This document shows positions 1-6,554 of a stretch of DNA of 9,118 nucleotides, piece after piece; the stretch's first letter is position 1; every line of letters starts with the position of its first letter. Both the position numbers and the translations under genes were made by a program. The stretch spans positions 1 to 9,118 of the forward strand of contig JAJPYP010000088.1 of NCBI GenBank assembly GCA_021204885.1, read 5' to 3'. The DNA is from Prevotellaceae bacterium. GTDB lineage: Bacteria > Bacteroidota > Bacteroidia > Bacteroidales > Bacteroidaceae. The notes beneath the pieces were generated by a model, which ran no database searches, was not told the DNA's origin, and saw only the letters and a list, made by a program, of their open reading frames with translations.

Positions 1-199
1 GCAGTATAGCCAAGTTGACCACATGGCGGCTCTTGGCACCGTCCAAGTCGACGACATGCAAGCGGCGGAAGCCCATACGCTCGAACTCCATGGCCAACGC
101 GATGGGGTCGCCATACTCTTTCTTCGTGTCGTAATCGCCCCGGGTAAGGCGCACGCAGCGGCCGGCGATGATGTCTATGGCAGGGATGGGTTCTATCAT
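1..199 (-). CDS. hisA: HisA, phosphoribosylformimino-AICAR-phosphate (ProFAR) isomerase (N-terminal part only)
   Basis: This is the first 66 codons of HisA, which catalyses the Amadori rearrangement of ProFAR to PRFAR in histidine biosynthesis; the rest lies beyond the left edge. Visible protein: starts [18 protein letters not shown], followed by [14 protein letters not shown] and [15 protein letters not shown]. These are the family's first beta strand with the expected catalytic Asp (Asp9 here), the conserved RLxxGDY motif and the HVVDLDGA strand of the (beta/alpha)8 barrel. The ATG at 199-197 overlaps the hisH stop as ATGA, which points to translational coupling and supports this start. HisA supplies the substrate of the HisF-HisH synthase, so the pairing with hisH fits the usual his operon order, in which hisF and hisIE would be expected farther left. 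Confidence 0.95.
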   Translation of the reverse strand, partial: MIEPIPAIDIIAGRCVRLTRGDYDTKKEYGDPIALAMEFERMGFRRLHVVDLDGAKSRHVVNLAIL

Positions 200-786
200 A
201 AGGCAAGGAAGTTACGTAAGATGCGCTCGCCCACGGAGCCGCTCTTTTCAGGATGGAACTGGGTGGCGTAGAAGTTCTCTTTTTGAAGGGCGGCACTGAA
301 GGGGTGTATGTAATCGGCCTTGGCAATGGTCCACGGACAAACCGGCACGTAGTAGCTGTGCACGAAATAGACGTACTCGCTGGCGACGATACCCTCGAAG
401 AGCTTGGAGCCGCAAGGGTGGATGTCGTTCCATCCCATGTGGGGCACTTTCTGGGCACGCTCTTTGGGGATGAAACGACGCACGGGCACGTCGAAGACAC
501 CCAAACACTCTACATCGCCCTCTTCAGAATGACGGCAAAGTAACTGCTGGCCGATGCAGATGCCCAAGACGGGCTGCGTGAGGGAGCGCATCACCTCATC
601 CAAATGGTGACTTTGCAGGTATGCCATGACATGCCCCGCCTCGCCTTGACCGGGGAAGAGTACCTTATCGGCACGGCGCAACGACTCGGGGTCGTCGGTG
701 AGCGAAGGCTCCACGCCCAAACGCCGTAACGCATGCAGCACGGAGTAGATGTTGCCGGCATTGTATTTCACGATGGCTACGCCCAT
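196..786 (-). CDS. hisH: HisH, glutamine amidotransferase subunit of imidazole glycerol phosphate synthase
   Basis: A class I glutamine amidotransferase of 196 residues, the normal length for HisH. It hydrolyses glutamine and passes ammonia to HisF, which makes imidazole glycerol phosphate and AICAR from PRFAR. Seen: N-terminal [14 protein letters not shown], the oxyanion-strand PGQGEAG (45-51), the nucleophile elbow GICIGQQLL with Cys77, HMGWN (116-120), YFVHSYYVP (140-148), and C-terminal [10 protein letters not shown] with His178 and Glu180 completing the Cys-His-Glu triad. All key residues are present, so it should be active. The elbow has Gln where Met is common (GQQ instead of GMQ), which I regard as a lineage variant. 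It is the first his gene visible in this transcription unit; a -7 box lies about 40 bases upstream. Its stop overlaps the hisA start by 4 bases. Confidence 0.97.
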   Translation of the reverse strand: MGVAIVKYNAGNIYSVLHALRRLGVEPSLTDDPESLRRADKVLFPGQGEAGHVMAYLQSHHLDEVMRSLTQPVLGICIGQQLLCRHSEEGDVECLGVFDVPVRRFIPKERAQKVPHMGWNDIHPCGSKLFEGIVASEYVYFVHSYYVPVCPWTIAKADYIHPFSAALQKENFYATQFHPEKSGSVGERILRNFLAL

Positions 787-826
787 ATCTCTTCTTTCGT
801 TTCTTTAATCGGCTTCTTTCAGGCTG

Positions 827-834
827 CAAAATTA
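827..834 (-). promoter_or_regulatory. Candidate Bacteroides-type -7 box for hisH
   Basis: On the minus strand this reads TAATTTTG, a full match to the Bacteroides primary sigma factor -7 consensus TAnnTTTG. It lies about 40 bases upstream of the hisH ATG, leaving a short leader. No good TTTG-like -33 box is seen at the 19-21 base spacing (around 854-859), so the call rests on the -7 box and its position. It suggests that the visible hisH-hisA unit can be transcribed from here, although genes on this strand farther right could in principle also read in. Confidence 0.45.
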
Positions 835-885
835 AGAAGAATCGCACACTTAACGACACCCTACAGGCTCTTTTTAATGACAATC

Positions 886-917
886 GTTGGCATTGAAGGG
901 GAAATGCACTATTTTTG
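886..917 (+). promoter_or_regulatory. Bacteroides-type promoter for the DUF2264-queA unit
   Basis: GTTG at 886-889 (one mismatch to the -33 consensus TTTG) is followed after exactly 20 bases by TATTTTTG at 910-917, a full match to the -7 consensus TAnnTTTG. Spacing and both boxes fit the Bacteroides sigma-ABfr promoter. Transcription would start near 923-925, about 90 bases before the ATG at 1016. This also argues against the longer open frame beginning with TTG at 887, because that TTG lies inside the -33 box. Confidence 0.6.
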
Positions 918-927
918 TCTCACGAAA

Positions 928-990
928 GGCAAGGTTCCCGCTCTCGCGGGCATCGGCTTTGCCGGCTATATGGCTACACTATACAGCCAT
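928..990 (+). other. Structured 5' leader of the DUF2264-queA transcript
   Basis: Two stem-loops can be drawn in the predicted leader. The first has an outer stem of GGCAA (928-932) with TTGCC (959-963), extended inward by weaker G-U and G-C pairs, and capped by CCCGC (937-941) with GCGGG (946-950) around a TCTC loop. The second pairs ATGGCT (970-975) with AGCCAT (985-990) around a 9-base loop. Neither is followed by a U run, so these are not simple terminators. The leader then becomes A-rich just before the start codon. I do not recognise a known riboswitch; its regulatory role is inference. Confidence 0.3.
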
Positions 991-1015
991 TACAAACAAA
1001 ATAAAACGACACGAC

Positions 1016-2338
1016 ATGAAAAGGTATTTATGGATGGCGGCGCTTGTATTCCTGCCCCTCCTCGTTTTAGCCAAAGGGCGTAAGGAACAGGTCAACCCAT
1101 TGGGCGACGGGGCAAGTGACCGCGCCTACTGGACACAATTGGCCTACACCATGGCGGCTCCCGTTCTGGAGAACATGGCTAACGGTACACTGCAACAGAA
1201 CATGCAGTTGGAATTATCGCCTACATGGGACAACCGCGACAAGAAGGTGGCTTACATGGAGTGCTTCGGCCGCCTGATGGCGGGTATCGCCCCTTGGATA
1301 GCATTGCCTGATGACGACACGGCGGAAGGGGCACAGCGCAAGCGACTGCGCGAGTGGGCGCTGAAAGCATACGCCAATGCCGTAGACCCCGACAGTCCTG
1401 ACTACTTGGGCTGGAAGAGCGGCGGGCAGACATTGGTGGACGCCGCATACGTGGTGGAGTCGTTCCACCGTGCCTACGATGCCTTGTGGATGCCGCTGGA
1501 CGAGGTGACCAAGCAACGCTACATCAGCGAGCTGCAAGGATTGCGGCGATACGACCCGCCTTATACCAACTGGCTGCTCTTCTGCGCCATGGAGGAGTGC
1601 TTTATCTTGAAAGCGGGCGGCGAGGCGGATATGTACCGCATTCACAACGCCATGAACAAAGTGGAGGAGTGGTATGTAGGCGACGGCTGGTACTCGGACG
1701 GCCCGGCCTTCGCATTCGACTATTATAACTCGTACGTCATTCAGCCCATGTATGTGGAGTGCTTGGAGACGATACGTGAGAAGTTAGGGAACGATACGTA
1801 CAATGTGCGTACTTACGTGCAGGAGAGCGACGAGGGGCGCGGCGCCGACTATCGCTACGCCCAAGTGCTGCTGCGCATGCAGAAGTATGGCGTGATATTA
1901 GAGCGTTTCATCTCGCCCGAAGGAACATTTCCCGTAGTGGGGCGCAGCATTCCCTACCGCTTGGCGGTATTGCAACCGTTGGCTATGCTGGCTTGGCAGA
2001 AGAAGCTTCCCGCAGAACTCTCCAACGGCCAAGTGCGGGCGGGCATTACGGCGGTGATGCATCGCATGTTCGACGGTAAGGGTGCCACGAACTTCACGCC
2101 CGAAGGGTTCTTGACCATCGGCTTCGTGGGCTCGCACCCCAATGTGGCCGACTGGTACACCAACAACGGCAGCCTTTACATGACTTCATTGGCATTCATG
2201 CCGCTTGGCCTGCCTGCCGACGACGCTTTCTGGACGGACGAACCCCAGAAGTGGACGAGCAAGAAGGCGTGGGAGGGCGATGACTTTCCCAAAGACCACA
2301 AATGGAAGATAAACAAACAGATTCTTTATTGGGAATAA
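1016..2338 (+). CDS. Secreted DUF2264 family protein
   Basis: A 440-residue protein of the DUF2264 family, which is common in Bacteroidetes. Seen: a signal peptide MKRYLWMAALVFLPLLVLA with likely signal peptidase I cleavage after Ala19. No lipobox cysteine is present, so periplasmic or secreted. Family motifs follow: ECFGRLMAGIAPW (82-94), GDGWYSDGPAFAFDYYNSY (222-240), VVGRSIPYR (307-315), ADWYTNNGSLYM (378-389). The many Trp, Tyr and helical segments suit the alpha/alpha-barrel fold expected for the family, which resembles sugar-processing enzymes; the exact reaction is unknown to me. The ATG at 1016 is chosen over upstream codons because it starts the signal peptide and lies about 90 bases after a good promoter. 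The open frame does continue upstream to a TTG at 887. queA starts 10 bases after its stop, so the two are likely cotranscribed. It shares the GC-rich composition of its his and queA neighbours, not that of the PUL to the right. Confidence 0.85.
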   Translation: MKRYLWMAALVFLPLLVLAKGRKEQVNPLGDGASDRAYWTQLAYTMAAPVLENMANGTLQQNMQLELSPTWDNRDKKVAYMECFGRLMAGIAPWIALPDDDTAEGAQRKRLREWALKAYANAVDPDSPDYLGWKSGGQTLVDAAYVVESFHRAYDALWMPLDEVTKQRYISELQGLRRYDPPYTNWLLFCAMEECFILKAGGEADMYRIHNAMNKVEEWYVGDGWYSDGPAFAFDYYNSYVIQPMYVECLETIREKLGNDTYNVRTYVQESDEGRGADYRYAQVLLRMQKYGVILERFISPEGTFPVVGRSIPYRLAVLQPLAMLAWQKKLPAELSNGQVRAGITAVMHRMFDGKGATNFTPEGFLTIGFVGSHPNVADWYTNNGSLYMTSLAFMPLGLPADDAFWTDEPQKWTSKKAWEGDDFPKDHKWKINKQILYWE

Positions 2339-2348
2339 GTATAAGTAT

Positions 2349-3578
2349 ATGACAGATCCTCGGCATATCCCTATCAGTGATTTCAACTATCCGTTGCCCG
2401 AAGATCGTATCGCCAAGTTCCCGCTCGCCGTACGCGACGAGTCAAAACTGTTGGTGTATCGGCATGGCGAGGTATCGGAAACCCTGTTCCATGAACTGCC
2501 CGGGTTGCTTCCCGAAGGCAGCTTGCTGGTATTCAACAACACGAAAGTGATACAGGCGCGTCTCCATTTCCGCAAGGAGACGGGGGCATTGATCGAGGTG
2601 TTCTGCTTGGAACCGTTGGAGCCGGTGGATTACGCGCTGAACTTCCAACAGACCTCACGCTCGGTGTGGCTCTGCCTTGTCGGCAACTTGAAGAAGTGGA
2701 AAGAGGGCACCTTGCGTCGGGCCATGATTGTGGGAGGAAAGCCCATTACGCTGACCGCCACACGGGGGTTGAGCCTTGGCTCGGGACACCGTGTGGAGTT
2801 CCGGTGGGACAATCCGCAGGTGACATTTGCCGACATCTTGGAGGTGTTCGGGGAGTTGCCCATTCCCCCTTACCTGAACCGGGAAGCCCAAGAGAGCGAT
2901 AAGGTGACCTATCAGACGGTATACTCCAAGATAAAAGGCTCTGTGGCAGCGCCCACGGCCGGTCTGCACTTCACACCAAGGGTATTGGAGGCGTTACGTG
3001 AGCGCGGGTTCGAGATGGAGGAGCTGACACTGCACGTGGGCGCGGGTACTTTCAAGCCTGTCAAGAGCAAGGAACTGGCCGGACACGAAATGCACACGGA
3101 GTATATCTTCGTGCACCGCAGTACCTTGGAGCGGCTCGTGGCACACGAAGGCAAGGCGATTGCCGTGGGCACCACCTCGGTGCGTACATTGGAAAGCCTC
3201 TACTTCATCGGTGCCACCCTGTTGGAGAACCCCGACGCGACAGAGAAGGCGTTGCAGGTGCGGCAATGGCAACCTTACAACAAGAATGGAGGGCCTTCGG
3301 TAACTGTTCCCGTCATCGACGCGCTGCAAGCCGTCATCGCCTACTTGGACCGCCACGGCATGGAAGCGTTGCATACCACTACCCAGCTCATCATCGCCCC
3401 GGGCTATACCTATAATATAGTGGAGGGTATGATTACCAACTTCCACCAACCCCAAAGCACCCTGCTGTTGCTCGTATCGGCCTTCGTGCACGGCGACTGG
3501 CACAAGATTTATGATTACGCCCTCACCCATGGTTTCCGCTTCCTGAGCTATGGCGACTCGTCATTGCTGTTGCCGTGA
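2349..3578 (+). CDS. queA: S-adenosylmethionine:tRNA ribosyltransferase-isomerase, long QueA-family form
   Basis: A QueA-family protein. QueA transfers and isomerises the ribosyl part of SAM onto preQ1 in tRNA (anticodons of the Asn, Asp, His and Tyr tRNAs) to make epoxyqueuosine. Seen motifs: LLVFNNTKVIQARL (59-72), PIPPYLNR (171-178), YQTVYSKIKGSVAAPTAGLH (188-207), LHVGAGTFKPV (228-238), MHTEYI (248-253), AVGTTSVRTLES (272-283), APGYTYNIVEGMITNFHQP (350-368) and FLSYGDSSLLLP at the end. At 409 residues it is about 50 longer than the E. coli enzyme as I recall it. The extra length sits mainly between GTTSVRTLES and IIAPGYTY (about 284-347), with a changed segment near 85-130 as well. This long form is known as a QueA-like class in Bacteroidetes and may coexist with a standard QueA elsewhere, so the exact substrate is less certain than the family. 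The ATG lies 10 bases after the DUF2264 stop. It ends 15 bases from the convergent glycosidase gene. Confidence 0.85.
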   Translation: MTDPRHIPISDFNYPLPEDRIAKFPLAVRDESKLLVYRHGEVSETLFHELPGLLPEGSLLVFNNTKVIQARLHFRKETGALIEVFCLEPLEPVDYALNFQQTSRSVWLCLVGNLKKWKEGTLRRAMIVGGKPITLTATRGLSLGSGHRVEFRWDNPQVTFADILEVFGELPIPPYLNREAQESDKVTYQTVYSKIKGSVAAPTAGLHFTPRVLEALRERGFEMEELTLHVGAGTFKPVKSKELAGHEMHTEYIFVHRSTLERLVAHEGKAIAVGTTSVRTLESLYFIGATLLENPDATEKALQVRQWQPYNKNGGPSVTVPVIDALQAVIAYLDRHGMEALHTTTQLIIAPGYTYNIVEGMITNFHQPQSTLLLLVSAFVHGDWHKIYDYALTHGFRFLSYGDSSLLLP

Positions 3579-3593
3579 ATGTAATGGCTATTA

Positions 3594-4829
3594 TCAATTG
3601 TTATAAGGTAAGGCTCTTAGACTATAAGAACCTCCTTTAAGCAATTGTTCATCAAAAGAAAGAGTAACTTGCTTAGTTTCACCAGGCATGAGAGAAAAAT
3701 AATCATCACTCATCACTGCCGGAAGGATACGTTCTCCATCACTATTCCGTATGGCTTGGACATGAACGGCAAAAGCGACTCCCTTGGATGTTTTTGGATT
3801 TGTAATGGCTGCCTTAATCTCTGCATAGCCGTTTTGATGAAACAATTTGGAAGATACTTGCAAATCCACATCCGGCAACGTATTCAGGGCGGTATAATCC
3901 ATATAACTATTGCCTCTCCAATAGTTATTCTCAAATAGGACATTACCGTCTTTATCTTTTAACTGCAAACGAATGAAATGGACTTTATCCAAGCCTTCAC
4001 TGTGTTCTGTACCTCCCAAAACATCAAAACTCCACAACGAGTATCCAAACCACCAACCCAATTCCGTCCCTAACATGCGTACATAACGAGCATCCACTTC
4101 CGGAAAGATTATTTCATCAATACCACCAATTCCCTCATCTGTTTTATAAACTTCCTGCCAAGTTTCAGCGTCATTGGATACTTGGATTTTATAACCTTTA
4201 CCATAAGAAGCTTCCCAATGCAGACGAACACCTCCTATAGTTTCCACACGACCTAAATCCACGTAAATCCATTCATTCTCAGCCTTAATAGCAGCCCAAC
4301 GTGTGTCAACATTTCCATCAGTTACATTGGAAGGACTTCCATAAGTGGTACTGGAAGCGTAAGCCAGTCTGTTTAAAGAGAGATTCTTACGTTCTTTGTT
4401 AAAGTCAATGAGGAAACAGCTGACGGTGGAATTACTTGGTGAAGAGACTGAAGTTGATTTGGTATATGCAGCAGATAGGGTTCCATCCATGTTATAGACA
4501 CGTGCCTCGACAATCAATCCATCAACATCATGGCGGGTGGTGTTGGCAACTTTAACCTCATCGGTCACTGGATTCCAAAATACATGGAGTGGTTCACAAG
4601 CCGATTTCACGCCCCAAAAAGCTCCTGTCAAATCATAATAGTAGTCATATGTCTGCCACACCATAGAAGGATAAGCCGATTGCCCCATCCATGTCATAAT
4701 GCCCGAAGCATCTTCCCACATGTGGTCCAACCATCCTTCATACATTGCTTTATTTGACTCGATATTGATTAACTGGGCTTTCTTACAATACGCTTCTATA
4801 CTTGGGGGGGGTGCCATATCTTTTGGCAA
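3594..4829 (-). CDS. C-terminal fragment of the family 2 glycosidase: end of catalytic barrel, beta domains and F5/8 type C (discoidin) domain
   Basis: An open frame of 411 codons, beginning at a TTG (4829) and with the first ATG at 4817, just before the C8 run. It is not a plausible independent gene: no signal peptide or ribosome site, and it opens in the middle of a domain (SIEAYCKKAQLINIES, then AMYEGWLDHMWE, GIMTWMGQSAYPSMVWQTYD, family 2 barrel end). After a beta domain (about 78-145) comes a discoidin/CBM32-type domain (about 148-272) with the signature NLSLNRLAYASSTT, VTDGNVDTRWAA, EWIYVDLGRVETIGGVRLHW, YKIQVSNDAETW and ARYVRMLG. Such domains usually bind galactose-type or related sugars and anchor the enzyme to its glycan. 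A last beta domain runs to the end. The gene ends with three consecutive in-frame stops (TGA TAA TAG, 3596-3588). Confidence 0.75.
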   Translation of the reverse strand: MPKDMAPPPSIEAYCKKAQLINIESNKAMYEGWLDHMWEDASGIMTWMGQSAYPSMVWQTYDYYYDLTGAFWGVKSACEPLHVFWNPVTDEVKVANTTRHDVDGLIVEARVYNMDGTLSAAYTKSTSVSSPSNSTVSCFLIDFNKERKNLSLNRLAYASSTTYGSPSNVTDGNVDTRWAAIKAENEWIYVDLGRVETIGGVRLHWEASYGKGYKIQVSNDAETWQEVYKTDEGIGGIDEIIFPEVDARYVRMLGTELGWWFGYSLWSFDVLGGTEHSEGLDKVHFIRLQLKDKDGNVLFENNYWRGNSYMDYTALNTLPDVDLQVSSKLFHQNGYAEIKAAITNPKTSKGVAFAVHVQAIRNSDGERILPAVMSDDYFSLMPGETKQVTLSFDEQLLKGGSYSLRALPYNN

Positions 4830-6534
4830 TCATCTCATCGTAACGGTCTGGGGCTGCATTAAAAGCACTTTCACCGAAAAAATGCTTATTCCACATCTCA
4901 TTGCGAGGCCACCAATACTCTTCAGGCATAAACTTTTTAAAGCTTTCAAAAGTCGGGACGACTGCCGTCCCTATTTCAGTACGGAATCCCCAACCACGTG
5001 CCGGGTCTCCCTCCATTCCATCTGGATATTTTATATAATAAAAATAGGGGTCATAAGCGCCCCAAGGGCCACTACCGGTCAAACCTTGTGCATGTGAGTT
5101 GGGTTGGAAATAACGGTCTCCACCATCGAATGTCTTTATATTTTCAGACATCCAACCTTCCAAAGGTGGTTCAGGATTAGACTCATTGTCACCACACCAT
5201 ACAGCAATACTGGGATGATTGCGAAAGCGTTTTATCTTCTCAATCATATTATTATTAAATACGTGAAGGTCATAAGGCAGATTCGGATTTGAGTTAATCC
5301 AAAAATCATCCCATATCATGATGCCATATTTATCACATGCATCATAAAACTCGTCATCAGTAACTGAGCCAAGCCAATTACGAATCATATTAAGATTCAT
5401 TTCTTTATGCAACCGGACTTTGGTATCATATTCTGCTCCATGACAACGGAGCATATACTCAGACATGCCCCAATTAGCTCCTTTTACAAATATGGGAACA
5501 CCATTTATATATATGTGAAATGTATTATCGATTCTGTCATATGTATATTTCCTTATGCCAAAAGAGATGGTTCTGCTCTCTGAAATCTCACCATCGACTT
5601 CTACATCAAACTTGCAAGTATAAAGATTAGGTTCTCCGTAACCATTAGGCCACCACAAACGGGGTTGGTTAATGCTGAGTTGAGGGAAATAGCGTTTGTC
5701 AAATAGTAGCTGCCCGGTACTGTTGCCATACAAATCAATCTCTTTTTCGAAGATGACATTACCGGGCATAATCGTACCGCGTACCACAACTATTTCATTT
5801 GAAGAGGAATGGTTTTGAAGATTAAGCATGATTTTCAAATCGGCACGTGCACGTGTCGGCAAATCAGTCCGCACCCATGGATCTACCAATGTCACTTTTC
5901 CACTATTAGAAAGGAATACCTTATCTGTAATGCCACTATTCAGCCCTGGGACATAAGGCATCCAGTCCCATCCTCCACTTGACAAATAGGCAGGGCTACC
6001 TTGATTTGCCAATGGCGTTTCAGGTATATGCACAAGAAGAAGTAACACATTTTCTTTGTCATGTTCAATGATATCCGTTATATTGAAACGCCCACGATGC
6101 ATAAAGCCATCTAAGTGCCCTAACAGAGTTCCATTCAAATAAATATCAGCAGAACGATTGATGCCATTGAAATTCAACCAAACAAAATCACGGAAATAAT
6201 CACATGGAATATTAAAAACCGCACGATACCAGAAACTTCTATCATATTTTTTCCGGTCAACACGGTATATATTATCTCCAAAATCCGGATCACTTTCTAA
6301 ACCTGCCACTACATATGAATTAAATGCGGTACCAGGGACAACCGCATCCACCCATCCTGAAGCATCGTAATTCCTATCACAAATTGTCTTTATATCCTGA
6401 CAAGCCTCTTCTTGTGGCTTTAATTTCCAAATCGTTTGTGAGCCATTACTATGCAAATAGTATTCCTGTGCATGCACAACGCAGATACAGCATAAAAAAG
6501 TAATCAAGCCTAATGTCCTTTTCCAATCTTTCAT
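4783..6534 (-). CDS. N-terminal fragment of a secreted family 2 glycoside hydrolase (beta-mannosidase / exo-beta-glucosaminidase-like), with the catalytic residues
   Basis: An open frame of 583 codons; the first 577 belong to the enzyme and the last six (KYRSVL) are out-of-frame residues after the C8 run. Seen: signal peptide MKDWKRTLGLITFLCCICVV ending HAQ, cleavage after Ala22; jelly-roll segments (SFWYRAVFNIP, ADIYLNGTLLGHLDGFMHRG); WWPNGYGEPNLYTCKFDV at 294-311; start of the barrel FVKGANWGMSEYMLR (349-363); MIRNWLG (383-389); KYGIMIWDDFW (402-412); acid/base WCGDNES with Glu451; nucleophile GFRTEIGTAVVPTFES with Glu520. The motif pattern is nearest to the mannosidase, exo-glucosaminidase and mannosylglycoprotein endo-beta-mannosidase branch, rather than LacZ-type beta-galactosidases. 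Substrate is not settled. The enzyme is exported, to the periplasm or beyond. galM ends 20 bases upstream, so it is the last gene of the visible PUL transcript. Confidence 0.88.
   Translation of the reverse strand: MKDWKRTLGLITFLCCICVVHAQEYYLHSNGSQTIWKLKPQEEACQDIKTICDRNYDASGWVDAVVPGTAFNSYVVAGLESDPDFGDNIYRVDRKKYDRSFWYRAVFNIPCDYFRDFVWLNFNGINRSADIYLNGTLLGHLDGFMHRGRFNITDIIEHDKENVLLLLVHIPETPLANQGSPAYLSSGGWDWMPYVPGLNSGITDKVFLSNSGKVTLVDPWVRTDLPTRARADLKIMLNLQNHSSSNEIVVVRGTIMPGNVIFEKEIDLYGNSTGQLLFDKRYFPQLSINQPRLWWPNGYGEPNLYTCKFDVEVDGEISESRTISFGIRKYTYDRIDNTFHIYINGVPIFVKGANWGMSEYMLRCHGAEYDTKVRLHKEMNLNMIRNWLGSVTDDEFYDACDKYGIMIWDDFWINSNPNLPYDLHVFNNNMIEKIKRFRNHPSIAVWCGDNESNPEPPLEGWMSENIKTFDGGDRYFQPNSHAQGLTGSGPWGAYDPYFYYIKYPDGMEGDPARGWGFRTEIGTAVVPTFESFKKFMPEEYWWPRNEMWNKHFFGESAFNAAPDRYDEMIAKRYGTPPKYRSVL
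4804..4811 (-). repeat. Homopolymer G8 (C8 on coding strand) at the frameshift point
   Basis: Eight consecutive G on the plus strand, in an AT-rich gene. The coding strand reads GGC ACC CCC CCC AAG, leading to a stop after KYRSVL. With seven C it reads ACC CCC CCA AGT ATA GAA and continues into the downstream frame. A tract of this length is prone to polymerase slippage in cells and to miscounting in some sequencing chemistries. Confidence 0.9.
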
Positions 6535-6554
6535 GGTTATTTAATGTCATTCAT

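Larger units (their letters stand above)
3594..6534 (-). pseudogene. Family 2 glycoside hydrolase with discoidin domain, interrupted by a frameshift (whole locus)
   Basis: Two adjoining open frames are parts of one gene. The first ends 26 codons short of nothing recognisable as a natural C-terminus and the second begins mid-domain. They overlap around a run of eight C on the coding strand (G8 at 4804-4811). With seven C the reading is RYGTPPSIEAYCKKAQL, and one uninterrupted protein of 979 residues results (2940 bases including the stop). Domain order in the restored protein: signal peptide (1-22), sugar-binding beta domain (about 30-210), immunoglobulin-like domain (about 215-330), catalytic barrel (about 335-650), further beta domains interrupted by a discoidin/CBM32-like domain (about 716-840), and a C-terminal beta domain to 979. 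No other stop or shift is seen, so the break is recent, reversible or artefactual. As written, the sequence gives only the catalytic half lacking the barrel's last part. galM lies 20 bases upstream and the unit belongs to the PUL. Confidence 0.8.

Noticed and set aside
887..1015. Upstream extension of the DUF2264 frame starting with TTG at 887
   Set aside because: The extra 43 residues precede a clear signal peptide, contain no family motif, and the TTG lies within the predicted -33 box. The ATG at 1016 is preferred.
1214..1645. Open frame of 143 codons antisense to the DUF2264 gene
   Set aside because: Shadow of the real coding frame; histidine/arginine-rich translation without domain features.
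2994..3530. Open frame of 178 codons on the minus strand inside queA
   Set aside because: It is antisense to a well-supported gene in GC-rich DNA, where long shadow frames are expected, and the translation has no recognisable motif.
3611..3633. Imperfect hairpin (AGG-TCTTA / TAAGA-CCT) about 33 bases after the queA stop, considered as the queA terminator
   Set aside because: It is short and has a mismatch, lies inside the 3' coding end of the opposite gene, and has no U run on either strand.
4783..4829. Programmed ribosomal frameshifting at the C8 run as a normal way to make the full enzyme
   Set aside because: No stimulatory structure or known precedent in this enzyme family is apparent; a tract-length change or a sequencing error explains the data more simply.
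5844..5855. Perfect 12-base palindrome CACGTGCACGTG
   Set aside because: It lies in the glycosidase coding frame within codons for alternating Arg and Ala (TRARAD), so codon repetition explains it; no second copy or promoter nearby.
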